A DNA stretch of 64,000 bases from Axinella damicornis. Taxonomy: Eukaryota; Porifera; Demospongiae; Axinellida; Axinellidae. Position numbers and translations under genes: made by a program. The notes below the pieces were generated by a model, which was given only the letters and a program-made list of their open reading frames with translations, was not told the origin of the DNA and searched no databases. The first letter of the stretch is position 1. Each line of letters starts with the position of its first letter. The stretch is taken from the NCBI GenBank assembly GCA_963931865.1, contig OZ007506.1:17946653-18010652 (forward strand), read 5' to 3'. Of the stretch, positions 1-12,800 are shown piece after piece.

Positions 1-70
1 CCGCCTTTCATAGTTGCTTTATGAATAGCTTTTGCCCCACAAAACACACCTAGCTAGCCAATAGCTGATA

Positions 71-129
71 TAGCCTCGTTCCCAGTCCCACGCCCAGCTT
101 AGCTGGGCGTGGGACTGGGAACGAGGCTA
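71..129. mobile_element. 59-bp hairpin MITE, TAGCCTCGTTCCCAG family
   Basis: Almost perfect palindrome beginning TAGCCTCGTTCCCAG and ending in its reverse complement. It is flanked by TAGCTGATA (62-70) and TAGGTGATA (130-138), a 9-bp target duplication with one mismatch. The duplicated segment at about 16030-16050 has the same flanks without the element, which is an empty site. Confidence 0.9.
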
Positions 130-1601
130 TAGGTGATACATGAAAATGGTAACTTAAGTTCCAATTACACAATCATGAATATTTTGCACCCAGATGGCAC
201 CAACATGATGAATGTTACTGCACGTACTCTGCATGGGTTCTTTGTACTGAGTTTGTGCATGAGAGCTGCAGCAACTCAGGCAATCGAATCTAGGTTAAAA
301 CTACCCACAGTGAAGTCGCACCTACTACAGCCACACCCCCTCATCCCCAATGACTCTGAACTTACGGAGTTTGTGAATGCTAACATCCATGGTAACTGTC
401 CAATACCAGGGCGTTACTGAAAACCAGCCCGCTGATGTAACAACCCTGTTAAAAGAACATTTATACATACTACGGCAGGACACTGCTCTCATCTGTTTGT
501 GTTGGGCTCATCAGACTCACAAAATACTACACAGACTTGTCTAATCTCCTGCCGTATTGGACAGTTACCATCCTTTGTTTCAGGTGTCACGTGAACAGTG
601 GTTCTGATCCCCCTGAAAATCTGATCTGGGCTGGATTCAATATGCTTGTGAATCCTAAGCGAATTCAATCTGGTGTATAATTAAATGTTGCCGTAGGGCT
701 CCTGCTGCTGATTTTTCAGAGTGAATCTAAGTATGGTTGGAAGGTGATGTTGCAGAGCACACATCATCCGTTCACTCATTTAGTCATATCCACTGGCTGC
801 CTATTCTCAAATCAGATAAACAAGGCTGTTATATATAGTGCTATACGAGCTCTTTCAATTCCAAGAAGATATCTTCGAAGTAGCACTGACAATTGGAAAG
901 GCCACTAGCCACATCAAAGTGTCACGTATTGATTCCGGTTGCCGCCATGGGAAAATGTAAACAGATCAGCGACTCTAATTAAGAGCATGAGAGTGATGTC
1001 ACCTCATTAAGGCCACTCCAAGTGGTATATATGTTTCTGGTCAGGGACTTCCCCCAGTAGTCATGCGGGCGGGCGGGTTCTTAGCAACTCAGCAACACAG
1101 CGCAGGTACACTAAACAGGGCCATGACGCACGTACATGCACACGAGTATGCCACAGAACACTGAAAACGACATGAAAATGACATGGAATCACAAAATGGC
1201 AAGTTAGCCTACAAAATACGACAGATTTCACAGATGCAGACAGATACGTACACTACTCACGATCACCTAGCTGATTCATGACCGAGCTGCTACTACTGCG
1301 CATGCGCAGTAGAACGTTGCTAACATAGTGCTAGTCCCAATACGTCGTACGGGCACTATATAGTACTTAACACTGGGAGGCCTAGTACGCAGCGGGCGGT
1401 GGACCAGAAACATATATAGCTATACAAGTTTGAGTGGCCTAATCATGAACATGAATTGTGCGATTTTCATCGATGTGAAGTGTCCCAGAGGCAGATTAGT
1501 AGCAATATAGATTCATTCTGATGCCACTAGCAAAAACATTCTGCCCAGATCAATAGGCCCAGATTGGACTTCTAGGACACTAGATACAAGTAGTATGGAA
1601 G

Positions 1602-2180
1602 TAGTCTCGTGCCCAGACCCTCCCGAAACGCGGAAAGAGGGTTTGGTGTTCTGAGCGATATTTCTTGGCGCATGGGGCGGGGCTATACAGCGTAAGGAAT
1701 GTAATTACCTGCATTCTGTATGTCCTCTCCAATGAAAGCGCACCTATCACTATTCTTATAAGCTTACTGTAGCAGCGCATTTGGTCCTTCACGAATGATA
1801 CCAAAGGGCCAACAACAACGTACAGTTGCCCTGCGCTTGTACAGAATTCTATCTGAGGCTGTCAAAGATGAGTGGAAGTGTCACGAAACACAGAGATTTC
1901 CCAAAACCAGCCGGCAAGATAATCGATTTGGCTTACTGCCTCAGCTCGCTCTTCGGTAGGCCTGTCGTATCCATTTCACTGACATACCGTCCGTACTAGC
2001 TACACTGCACTGTTACATGTACCGTACCTATGACTTACGCTGATTGACTACGTCATTCGCGTTCTGCAATCTGATTCGAGCTATAAAATCCGAGAGCGAC
2101 CACGCCCCATGAATCAAGAAATGTCGCTCAGAACACCAGACCCTCTTTCCGCGTTTCGGGAGGGTCTGGGCACAAGACTA
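1602..2180. mobile_element. 579-bp inverted-repeat element, TAGTCTCG family
   Basis: Terminal inverted repeats start TAGTCTCGTGCCCAGACCC and extend about 70 bp, up to the ATTTCTTG tract near each end. The target duplication GTATGGAAG is perfect at 1593-1601 and 2181-2189. The interior has no transposase-like frame, so the element is non-autonomous. A 9-bp duplication is typical of Mutator-like (MULE) transposition; the assignment to MULE is an inference. Confidence 0.88.
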
Positions 2181-2524
2181 GTATGGAAGGTGGTCTTGGT
2201 CCCAGACCCAGTGATGGATAAACGGTCTGGAACGAGACTATATGGAAGGAGCCAAACATGTATGATGTACAAGTAGTAGAGTTTCGCTCCCTGGAGCTAC
2301 ACTGTAATACCCTCGTTAACAGCAAAAGTGCAATTCAATTCCAAGACTAATCTGGACCAACTCGAGTTGGTCCAGATCGCTAGGTCAGTTATTATTCGTT
2401 CTAACTCAGTTACTGTACAAACTTAATTGTGCTGACAAACTAGATCTACTTTGACGTCCACGTACTCACATATTCTCACAGAGCTGCACGCAGGAGCACT
2501 GCCTGTTGGTCTTTCATCATTTCA

Positions 2525-3817
2525 TTGTCAGGGGAGTCGAGTCTGCTAGTCTGGCGCGTCTGGCTGCGCCAGACTAGGAGTCTGCATGGAACCGGCACCA
2601 ATATGGTCCCTACTAGTCTATAGTTTCGGTACCAGACTATAGAGTCTGCATGGTACCGAGACTAACTAGTCTAGCTCTCCCCCGAGTGGAAATGTACTTC
2701 ATTTCCGGGGGAAGAGGCGGGTCTATAGCAGCTAGGTCCCCACCCACATGAAGTTTACTGCGCATGTGCAAGTAACTACTCTGGTAACTATAATATACCA
2801 ATAAGTTCCTGAAAACAAGTCCTATATAGTCAACTATACTCATCACAGACAACAATAATTATTGAATTATAACACAGCGTATCTCAGGGGGCTAGTCCAC
2901 TACAATCAGCTGCATGGGGAGGTACGTCTTGTTCCGACAGTGGGGTTCATCCTCATCTGGGTGCACAGCAGGGGTGTGTAGCCTACACCCTAGGCCTCAG
3001 GTGTCTCTAGTTCCTCTGAGGTCAAGTGTGGCAGCTGGTGAAGTGAAGTTCGGACTCCAGCCCATCTCTGAAGGGGTGGAAGGGAGAGGGACCAGGGTCA
3101 ATACTGGTAGCATGCATGGTTTATACTACAATCTAGCTACATGTAGGTGCAAGCAGTGTACCCTTACTTGCTGGAAAGCAGCATATATACTGCAAGCAAC
3201 AAAAGTACTGGAGGGGAAGTGGTATGGGAATGAGGCTGAAGAGGACCAACATTATACAGCCTATAGTCTACAGTAGGTTTACACTCGTACAGTCCTTTTC
3301 TTGCCAACTTGAAGAATTGTGACGTGTCTGGCATGTGTTAGAGCTTCCCATTCACAACTGGATTTTCTTGCTACTTGTAACATGGATATTCTACAACCAA
3401 TAACTACAAGTATACCACTGCTAATCTCTGCTTGCGAAAAGTGCTAAGGTTCCCTCCCCCTCCTCTATTGGTATAGGGAGCATGGGACAAGGACTGGGTC
3501 GAACTGTGTAGCAGTATACTTTAGATGTACTTGGAACAGGACACTGATACTATTCATGACCTGCTATCACTTGCTGGGACCTCCCTCCCATCTCTGATTG
3601 CTAGGATGCTTACTCTGGAACACTGGTTGCTATATAGTGATCACATTCCACACAAGAACAAACCATTCCTGGAAAGAAAAAACATTCTGCATGAGTTTCC
3701 GCTGGTCACAGCTGTTAGCCAGTCCTTATATGGGAGTGACCACTAGCATACTGACAGTCACATTTGAATACTCAAACACTATGACCATACACCTGTTCCT
3801 GGACGGTCCTCCATCCT
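2525..3817. other. Intergenic spacer downstream of the kelch-Roc-COR gene
   Basis: Short inverted-repeat debris related to the TAGTCTCGG family is present at about 2565-2670 (CTAGTCTGGCG and GGTACCGAGACTA motifs). The 120-codon frame at 2914-3276 has no recognisable domain, and its composition looks random. I see no gene here. Confidence 0.5.
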
Positions 3818-4125
3818 TCATGGCTCCAGCTCCCTTCTCAGATCACTGGCTAGAGTGCCGTGTCCAATATCCTCCAGACTCTCCATCAGGGTCTCCCAGG
3901 TCACCGGCTGTCGGCCCTCCCCATCCAGCCACCTCTGCAGAATGGTGCGACACGCTGCTTCGACCTGAAAGTGCTGGCTTCGTTCCACTGCCCTGATGAC
4001 CCCACCACGGAACTGGAGGGCAAGTACTAGCTTCTCCCAGTCTGCACAGACCTTCTCCACCACCCTGACCGGCCTCCCGCTCACACCAACAAACCTCTGC
4101 AGCTGCCATATCTCAGGCTTGTCTC
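3818..4125 (-). CDS. Terminal exon: Death domain 2
   Basis: Starts after GGCAG and completes a Gly codon from the previous exon. It reads GDKPEIWQLQRFV, then a Death-like helical region (DWEKLVLALQF, RTILQRWLDG, VTWETLMESLEDIG) and stops after DLRRELEP. The DWEKL and WETLMESL pattern is typical of Death folds used in homotypic adaptor contacts. Confidence 0.82.
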
Positions 4126-7100
4126 CTGCCAGGAGGGACACAGGGAAACACAGTTCAACAACTGCCGACTCTGTTTACCACTGCTGGCAACAGTAGTCTG
4201 TGGCCACACAGCCAATGCATGCTACCGTAGTTGCACGTTATTAGGCGCATGCACCTATAACTGTACAGGAAGGAAATATGCGCCTATAAGCGAGATGTGC
4301 CTAATAACGATTCCTCAAATAGGAAGTGCGCTTCAATTTGCTTTTTCCACTCTCTTAGCCTCCTTCCCAGGCCTTCCAATCATCCAGTTTTTGATCACTG
4401 CCAGGGTACAAAAACAGACGGGAAGGCCTGGCGTATTTTATCAAATGAGAAATGGCATTGTCTACGTAGGTAGGTCCCAACATCCCACACTGACTTCTCT
4501 ACTGACCTGTCCTGGGACGGGCAGTCCCCGATCCTGTGGCAGCAGTGGAGGAGGGAGGGGGTGGGGAGGGGAGGGCTGGAGGGGACGGAAGACAAAGATA
4601 TAAAGTGTTGCATGCCGGATTTATGGAAGCATAATTATACAGCACATGTGCACATGTACAATTTAAGTTTATACAGCAACAACTGCACTACTACATAAAC
4701 ATACAAATACACCATCCAATGCACACCCATGGTCCCACACAAACACTACATGTAGTATTGGAGGGTCTGTTAAACCTCCTCATGTGCAGTGATGTATGCG
4801 GTCATGAGGAGGTACTTTGTCGTATTACAACCAACATGTTTGCACAAGTGTCCAACACCATCTCCAGAGCCGGCAGAAGCAATTCGGGTTTGGTAGGGCA
4901 AAATGGGACATGTCCACTGCCGAAGGCAGTGAGTAGAGGCGCGTAGCACCGATCTGTTTTCCGTGCAAGCGGTCATTTTTCAGTTGCCTGAATGGGCTCT
5001 CGTAGCACCTTCGTGCTTTGCACTGCTCTCTGGTTTCCGCACAATCTGTGACTGTCTCACTCTCGATGTGGAACGGAAATGTACGCTGCGCTGGTAGCCC
5101 ACGCCTACTAATTATAAGGCGACGAGTTTTTGCTGCTGTTATTCTGCTTCCTGGCTCCACCCCTTTCTAAATCACACGTGGTAGCCAGTTTGCAGCGCTG
5201 TTGTTCGTACTCAACAAGCGCCCAGTATGTGTCCTCCAGACACTTCAAGTTGCAACTGGACTCGTAAACAGACTTTCCTTCGAGCCTGGCCCCCAGTACG
5301 TAGCTATGTATCCACGGAGGAGGACGCTCAGTGCCGCCTGATGTTTATCAAGTACCATGGTTTGTCAAAACATTGGTCCGGCAGTTGCCGGGTCTGCCGG
5401 ACCTGTTCTGCCGCCACACACGACTGGTGGGCACTCATTCAATTACATTTTGACCCTACTAAGGAAGCTGAGCCAAAAGTGGAGGGTGGGTATTCTTTTG
5501 TGAGACTACATGTAGTACAATTGTCAGCCAGCTAGGCAGTAGTGGCCAGGTGTGCTGAAGGCTCTACGGATTATTTTAGCAAGATCTGGCCAAGTGTAGC
5601 TAGCTACTGTGCTTCAGAGACTACTCTGGCATCTTTCAACTTATGTAGCAACAAACCACGGCTGTTGTGGAGAGTGGCAAGTGCTAACTGACGATGCGTG
5701 AATGCAAACCACAAACATGGGCACTCTTTCATAGACAAATGTTGATACACTCAAAAGAGTGCCCACTTACTCTTTTGGTGGATGGGTACTCTTTTGTGAG
5801 ACTATGACGAATGCACACACAAACACACACACAAACGTGGAACACACCCACACACAACACACACACACCAGTGGTGGCTCCAGGGGTAGTTCATTGGGTT
5901 CGGTCGAACCCCCTTCTTACAGTTGAATTAATGAAGAACTTACTTTACTATCAACCTATAATTTCAAACGCTTGCTTGCAGCGGTGACAAGCATCGAGGG
6001 CAACATCGAGCACTCAGTTACTAAATATAGCTGCCGTTACATTGCAACTCCTAGCTGAAACCGAATGGCTTGGGAACGAGACCACGATCTAGTATATTTA
6101 CGTGTACATACGTATTACATTGCGTGAGCGAAATTTGAGCAAGAAACAGAAGCACATGGCAGCCCCGGGTCCTGCAATCCTTTTACATCTGCGTGCAAAG
6201 CACGAAGGTGCCACGAGAGCCCACTGGACTAGCTATCACTGGTGCAATAGTGGACAGTAGTAGGAAGACTTCGATGGAACCGTGGATAATGGAGCGCGGA
6301 ACTGGATTAGAAACACGCGTTTACGGGATTGAATGATGGTTTCGCTCAAGTTTGCCCTTCTGGTGCCACACGGAAACCGTTCTGAGGCTTACCTTTCGTA
6401 TCGTTCGATCGGTCTTGAACTGGTGTATGACCAAAGCGGCAACTTTCACTCCTGACAGTCCTGAGTAACGACTGGTAAGTGCAACAGCACACCGGTATCA
6501 CAATTTCAGGGATGTTCCGTTTTTGCGGCAGGCTTTTATCTACGACTTTGGGCATACACCGGTTGAAGGCCGATCCGACGGTACAAGAGGTGAGCCCCAG
6601 AACAGTCCCTGTGCGGCACCAGAGGTACAACAAAAAACCAGCGAAACCCGCATTCAATCAAAGGCCGTGCCGACATTACATACATTAAGAATAGAGCGGC
6701 AAGCGTGTTTCCAATCCAGTTCCCCGTGCTATATTATCCATGATGGAATAGAATAATAGGGAGGATTTAAACTAATAACTGGCACAGGCCTACAGATACA
6801 TGTATGGGGAGTCAGAGCTACAGTGTACCGACATTGTCATATATCAGTACTAAAGTAGCATTGTGTCACCCACCTTCCAATCTTATCACACTTGAGACGG
6901 AGGATGCAGTTAGTGCTGCTAGTGAGGATGGGTGAGTAGAGATTCCTGGTTTATGCCCCACCTGTGACGAAGGATGCTGAGTGAAGGCAGGTGGGTGGAG
7001 CTTCCTGGGCAGTATGACCCATCTACGACAATGCTGTTAATGAGATCAAGGGGTGGGCGGAGCTTTCTTGGCTGTGGGAAAAGAAATTAGGTAATCAGGT

Positions 7101-9252
7101 ATTGAGATTACAGGGGCACAGTGAGGGTCATGAGAGTGCATGTGGTCAAACCTTTGGGGGGGGGGGGCATTAGGATTGTGATGTCAGGGGACAAAGGGGG
7201 ACCAGGGGACCCGCTCATATTGGTCTGAGTACCGGGCTAATGGAAATGGAGTAAGGAGGGTTGTTACGGTAACTTACCAGGATGCTCCCTTGCTATTGTC
7301 TGGGCCAGAGCAAGGTTGTTGCCCCCCACGTGATCCTCCGCAGCCTCCGCCAGTCTCCTCCATGTTGGCTTTCCAAACCTCTCCACCTGGAGGTGCAGAG
7401 AGACACACACAAATGCCCAGGACTGCCACAACATGTCCAAGAATGTCCTGCAGATATGTACTGACTACACTATAGTAGGGATAAGCAAGTGCAATAGGCC
7501 TCGTGGGGCTGTACAGGTGCACACGGTCAGCAGCTGCACCGTAAGGTTGCACTACTAACACAGAACAATAGGGCTGCATGGTCTTCAGGGAATCTGTCCT
7601 CAACACACTTCCAAGGAGAAGCCATGGCTGCTAGAGCAGGGTGGAGACTTCACGATGACATTGCTCGCTCATCCCATCATGTCACCAGCACTCACACACT
7701 GATACAGAGGCTACACAAACTGTACTAGCAGCTAGTGGACCTATAACAATTAAACCTCCCTTGGTAATTAAGTTAAGTGGCTGCATGATATCACGAACCA
7801 ACAAGGACAACATCCAAGCCATCTGAGACATCATTTATATGCTACCCTCCGGAACTCAGGGCGAGTGTCAATACACACAAACACTAGCTGAGATAACTGA
7901 GCCAATACATTGTGTTGCTATGTAATGCTTGGCAACAACATTGTGTACTGTATTCCTTCCGGATCAAGACAGAAATTTGTAAGACTACTTTTAGTCCATA
8001 TGCAGCCTAGCTAGCTACTTACCCAGGCCAGGAATGTGCAGGTACTGAGTCTAGGGTGACTACAGGGTGAATGTTGGAGGCTCCTCAAGCCTTATCCCGG
8101 ATCCCTAAACCCTCTGTAAAATGGACACTCAGGGGTTAAAGTTGAAGGAGCCTTCAACAGTACAATGCTGGTCCCTAAAATTACCTCGTAGCTTTGCCTC
8201 AGCCACAGTTTGAGTGCCTCTCTCAGACAGTCGCTGGAGGAGTGGGGGTTGTCAGAGAGGATGGCATCCAGGTCACCAAGGTCAAGCCCTAGGGAGATAC
8301 CAAGATCCTGCCACCTCCCAGCGAGATTTGCCACAGCTGACCTCACGTCACGAAGATCACCAACACCTGCAAGAAGTAGCACACAGAGGTAGCCGAGCTA
8401 TAACTTGACTGGACCTCCCTCACTGATCACTTCACTGCTAGTATACTGGTGTCCCTAGTCTCATCATTGGAGGTACATGAATTGAAGTGATCACTCGTAC
8501 ACACTACGTGTGGCCAGCAGGACTACAGCTGCTTCCCTCCACTATTTCTAGTCCAGCTTACCGAGCACAGTGGTACCATCCACACCCTCCAAGTCCAGAC
8601 CTACAGGACAGGAGAAGTAGAACACTGTACGGTGGTTAGCTGTTACTATATATGGTACCAGTATTCACCACACTGACATCCAGTGCCCCTGACACATAAT
8701 TTGCTGCGCAACATATGCAGAACAATGTACACACACCATCTACAGACTCTCCTGTTTGCTTAGCAACACCAGCAGCCCATCACATGTCACAAACACAAGA
8801 TAATCCTAAGGCTGAAGATCAGAGGCTTTGTGGAGTGTTCACACTGTTCTCTTTTCAGGACACCTGGCAAAGCTAGGACTTCCGGGTGAGCAAAAGACCA
8901 AATTGGGACATAGCCTCGTTCAAAAGGCTCCCCCTTGTGTGGAGATGAAAACCGCACATGGGGAGCCTGCGGCTAATTTGGACGCTCCAAGCATTATATT
9001 GACACTGATGCTTATTTTGGTGGGGCAGCCTCCCCTTGGTTCCACCCTGTGAGTGAATATGATGGACTCCTCACTGTGTAGACCAGCAGTGCTAACGTCT
9101 CATCATCCAGTTAATGAGGCAACTGATTTCTCTATAGAGCTAGGGACAGAAGGACTAAAAGCATCCAGAATTGGATGATGTTGATCATCCACATTGGAAC
9201 ATTTGCTAATACCAAATAGAGCAACAGCAGTCAGGGTTCCATATGTTTCTTT

Positions 9253-9298
<46 letters not shown>

Positions 9299-9780
9299 TT
9301 AGGGTTAGGGTTCCCCAAAGATACCCAAGCAGTACTATATGTATGTAAGTGAACTCATATGCCTTCCCTCTTCCCTCTTGTGTAGTACGGGGTGACATGA
9401 TAACGCGGTCAGCTATACAACAGTCTCAAATAAGAACTCTGGTATAAAATTATAGTGTATTCATACACGATTTGCGGTTTTGCTCACCCACACGCAATTA
9501 AGCGTGATGTTTCTCACGTGACAACCTTTCTCTCAATTTTTCGCGTGCGGGAGAGCCTGGGAACGAGCTGGCTACTGTGCTTCAGAGACTACCCTTCAAC
9601 TTATATGTAGCAGCAAACCACAGCTGTTGTGGAGAGTGCCATATGGCAAGTGCTAACTGACGATGCATGAACGCAAAACAAACATGGGCAACCTTTCACA
9701 GATGAATGTTGATACACTCAAAAGAGCGCCCACTCACTCTTTGGTGGATGGGTACTCTTTTGTGAGACTATGATGAATGG

Positions 9781-9813
<33 letters not shown>

Positions 9814-12800
9814 TGCTAGTGCTCTTGTGTTCTCGTTCTCAGCACATAGGACATATGCAAAGTTTGCATGACCATGCCTTCTCTCACTGTGGGCCAGGCT
9901 CGTGTTCTCATTCCACAGTACAACACACTAAAGACCCACCAGTTTCTCCTGGGGACTGTCCCCCTTGTTGCTGCCTTCCACTGCACTCACTCCCCTACAC
10001 ATAATGGAATACACCCAGTCACATAAGGTCCAGTAATATTAAACTGTCTAACTAGTGGAATGCAGGACATTGGAGGGCGAGCCTGAGCGAAGTGCATGCA
10101 CATGCAGGACATGCAAGGAGCAGTTGCATTCAATTCACATGACTGTCATCAGAATGTGACTGGGCAATGAGCATAGTAGGCCACAGAAATCATGAAACTA
10201 AACATACACTCGTGCACATCACAGCAACTGTGAGTCAGGAGCTGTCTAGCAGGTACGTCACCGGCCGGCCACAGTGATAGGTCCACGAGCTGTCTCCGCC
10301 TTTGTTGTCGCCACCGAGGAGGCAGAATGTTCGTGGTTCACTTATTGATGTAGCCAATGAATAGGCAGGTCCATGATCATGAGAGGTCTCCGTCTTTGTT
10401 GTTGCCATCATCCGTCAAACAGATAAACCGCATACCATCCATTAAATTTGAATATTATTGTGCACGTGCAAATGAAATCTGCTTTTACGGTAAGTGCAAG
10501 ATCCAACCAAACAAACATACACACGCACTGCACAATGAAGTCATGCTAGTGTGGGGCTCGCTCAGGCTCGCCCCAATAATTAGAGAAGGAAACTAATATG
10601 AGGCACCACACGAGCTACCATATGACAGCATAGTGGAACTCCGCACTGACTTGTATCACATGATATCGTAACACACAGCACACCATACTTCCAACTAACA
10701 CACAGTGATAACAGTCATACAAACTCTACTACGTACCTCAGTGAACCACCTCTCATGTCCCGGGGGTAGTCTGAATGTCCTCTCTTCTGCTAGCTCACAC
10801 CTGAGGGTGCACGGTACCGCGCCATGGAAGTTGATCTCGGCCGGATGAGGTTCCCTCGGGTCTGGGCCTCGATGGTCCCCGGGACAGTAGAATGCGAGAT
10901 AGTGGTCAGCATCCCTCGTGTAGTGCAGGGCTGAGGTGACCTCACAAATTCCTCTCTCAATGTAACGTCGTACTTCCCCACACGTCGTAACCAGGGGAAA
11001 ACAGCGATCACGAGTCGATTCAGACGATGCAGGAGTGCAGGCAACCTCGAGGAACTTTGGCTGTACTGTTATCGAGATGGTATCGTACGGTCCGACAGAA
11101 AAGGAGATCTGATCTCTGAAGATTCTGTCTTTTTGGAGCCTCCAGTTTGTGTTAGCCAGGAGGTGAACCACCAGGGCCGCAAAGAGACCCTTGGGACAGT
11201 AGCCACATCTGAAGCCAATGAGGAGGGAGGAACTGTTACGTGTTTGCTCAGCTGATGGCCAAAATAAAGCTGTGATTGCTCTGGTAATTCTCTCCACCAG
11301 TGAGGTAGCTTCTGCAGGCTTGGTGTGTGCCAGTACGCATGGCATGAAGTATCTCCTCTCCCCATCCTCCTCCTCCTCCTCCAGTGGGGCAATGATGTGG
11401 AGATGTTCCAGGATCTTTACCAGCCGGGACGGAGTCAGGAGCTGCTCTGAGCTCCCACTGATCCTCTCGAAGGTGCTGAATGGGAAGATACCTTTCCTCT
11501 TGAAGTATTCTCGAATGACTGGGTCAACTTTGTCAAAAGTGAAGGTCTCCACCACAAGGTCAGTATTCGTGTCGAAGAGTATCTGTGGGTCTGTGATCAC
11601 AATCTTCTGGAGATCTTCCAGACCCTCTCCCTGGAAGTAGCGAATCAGACCTACCTTGGTGTGGAGGAACCACAGAGCTTCGTTCAGCTCCTCTCGTGTC
11701 TCAATGCCGCACTGCCTGGCTACCTCGAAGCACTGCTCGTAGCTGAGAACTCGTTCCTTGTGTTGTCGAATGGTCAGGCTAAAAATCATCCAGGAAGGGG
11801 GGGCCCTGATCTTGAAATCACCCTGGCTGCCCACTCGCTCCACAGCTGCTCGAACCAACTGAACGTCAGAATCATCATGGGACAGGTTGTTGACTGCCAG
11901 TAGCATTCGGGACTCAGAGGCAAATTGGATCATGCCTTCTCGATACAGACCTGTGGATCTCACCATCTGCTGGAGGCAGCGATCAATGCGATTGATTTGC
12001 TTCTGAGAAACCCTATCCTTGTGTGTCCCCACAAAGAACACCTTGGATCTCAGTGGGGCTTGCTCCCCCCTGCAGACGTATGTCCCCATGGAGGCAATGC
12101 TGGCGAGGGACTGGAGGAGGGCCTCCTTCACTGTGAAGTTGGACTGGTAGGGCTCCGATGTCACCCCAGTGGAGCGGACGTACTCCACCATGAATTGCTT
12201 GTTGAGGTCATGGTCCAACCGGAAGACCAGGAAGAACACTGACGGACCTGAGACTAAGAGAGGAAGGAGCTCTTGGAATTCAATCTGACCTCCCGTGTCT
12301 GTGAGGTAGACCATCCACCCTCGTTCCTGGGAAGCCCTAAATGCAGACCGTGGATTTCTCTGGAGAGCACTCTTGCAGAAATCCACTGACAGCTTGAGGT
12401 CAGTGGAACTGATGCTAGCAGAACTAGAAGGTGAAGGAAGGTGTGGCTGTGTGCTAGCTGTGGCTGGACTGGGAGACTGGTGTGGCTGGGGTTGGTTTCT
12501 GTGCTCTGGTACACTACTGACTAGTGTTGTGGTGGTAAGCTCAGTCTGATTGGCAGCTACTGAAGCCTGTGAATGTGTTTGACTGTGAACTGCCTGATCT
12601 GAATGATTCTGAGCTGTGTCCATGACGACCGTGACAGCCTCGTCATCATGGCTGAGTTTGACCCACGTTGAGCCAGACACACTTGCAGCTGCTGTCGATG
12701 ATCTCACAATTTCAACTTGCACCACCTTGTCAGCTACCCCAGTGCTGGGGGAGGAGACGGTGGGGCGTTCACCCACAATACGCTTCATCAGGGAGCTCTT

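Larger units (their letters stand above)
1..2520. repeat. Segmental duplication, copy 1
   Basis: This stretch is closely similar, in the same order and orientation, to 15966-18510. Shared landmarks include the tract ending in AAAACTACCCACAGTGAAG, the 'GGGCGGGCGGGTTCTTAGC' block near 1070, and the 'GGTCCAGATCGCTAG' block near 2370. The copies differ mainly by whole insertions: a 59-bp hairpin (71-129) and a 579-bp element (1602-2180) here, and different elements in copy 2. Short open frames in the duplicated part (for example 133-420) are not conserved as protein between copies, so I call no gene. Confidence 0.9.
4126..7277. other. Last intron of the kelch-Roc-COR-Death gene
   Basis: 3.15 kb between the last two recognised exons. 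It holds a copy of a dispersed repeat (4190-4345), a CA-rich stretch (5810-5870), a hAT-like terminus at 5869-5886 and a short G run near 7157. Small open frames at 5227-5535 and 6346-6657 show no domain and no good splice context. I see no second gene inside. Confidence 0.5.

Noticed and set aside
2914..3276. 120-codon plus-strand frame
   Set aside because: No domain, signal peptide, splice support or duplicate; composition looks random.
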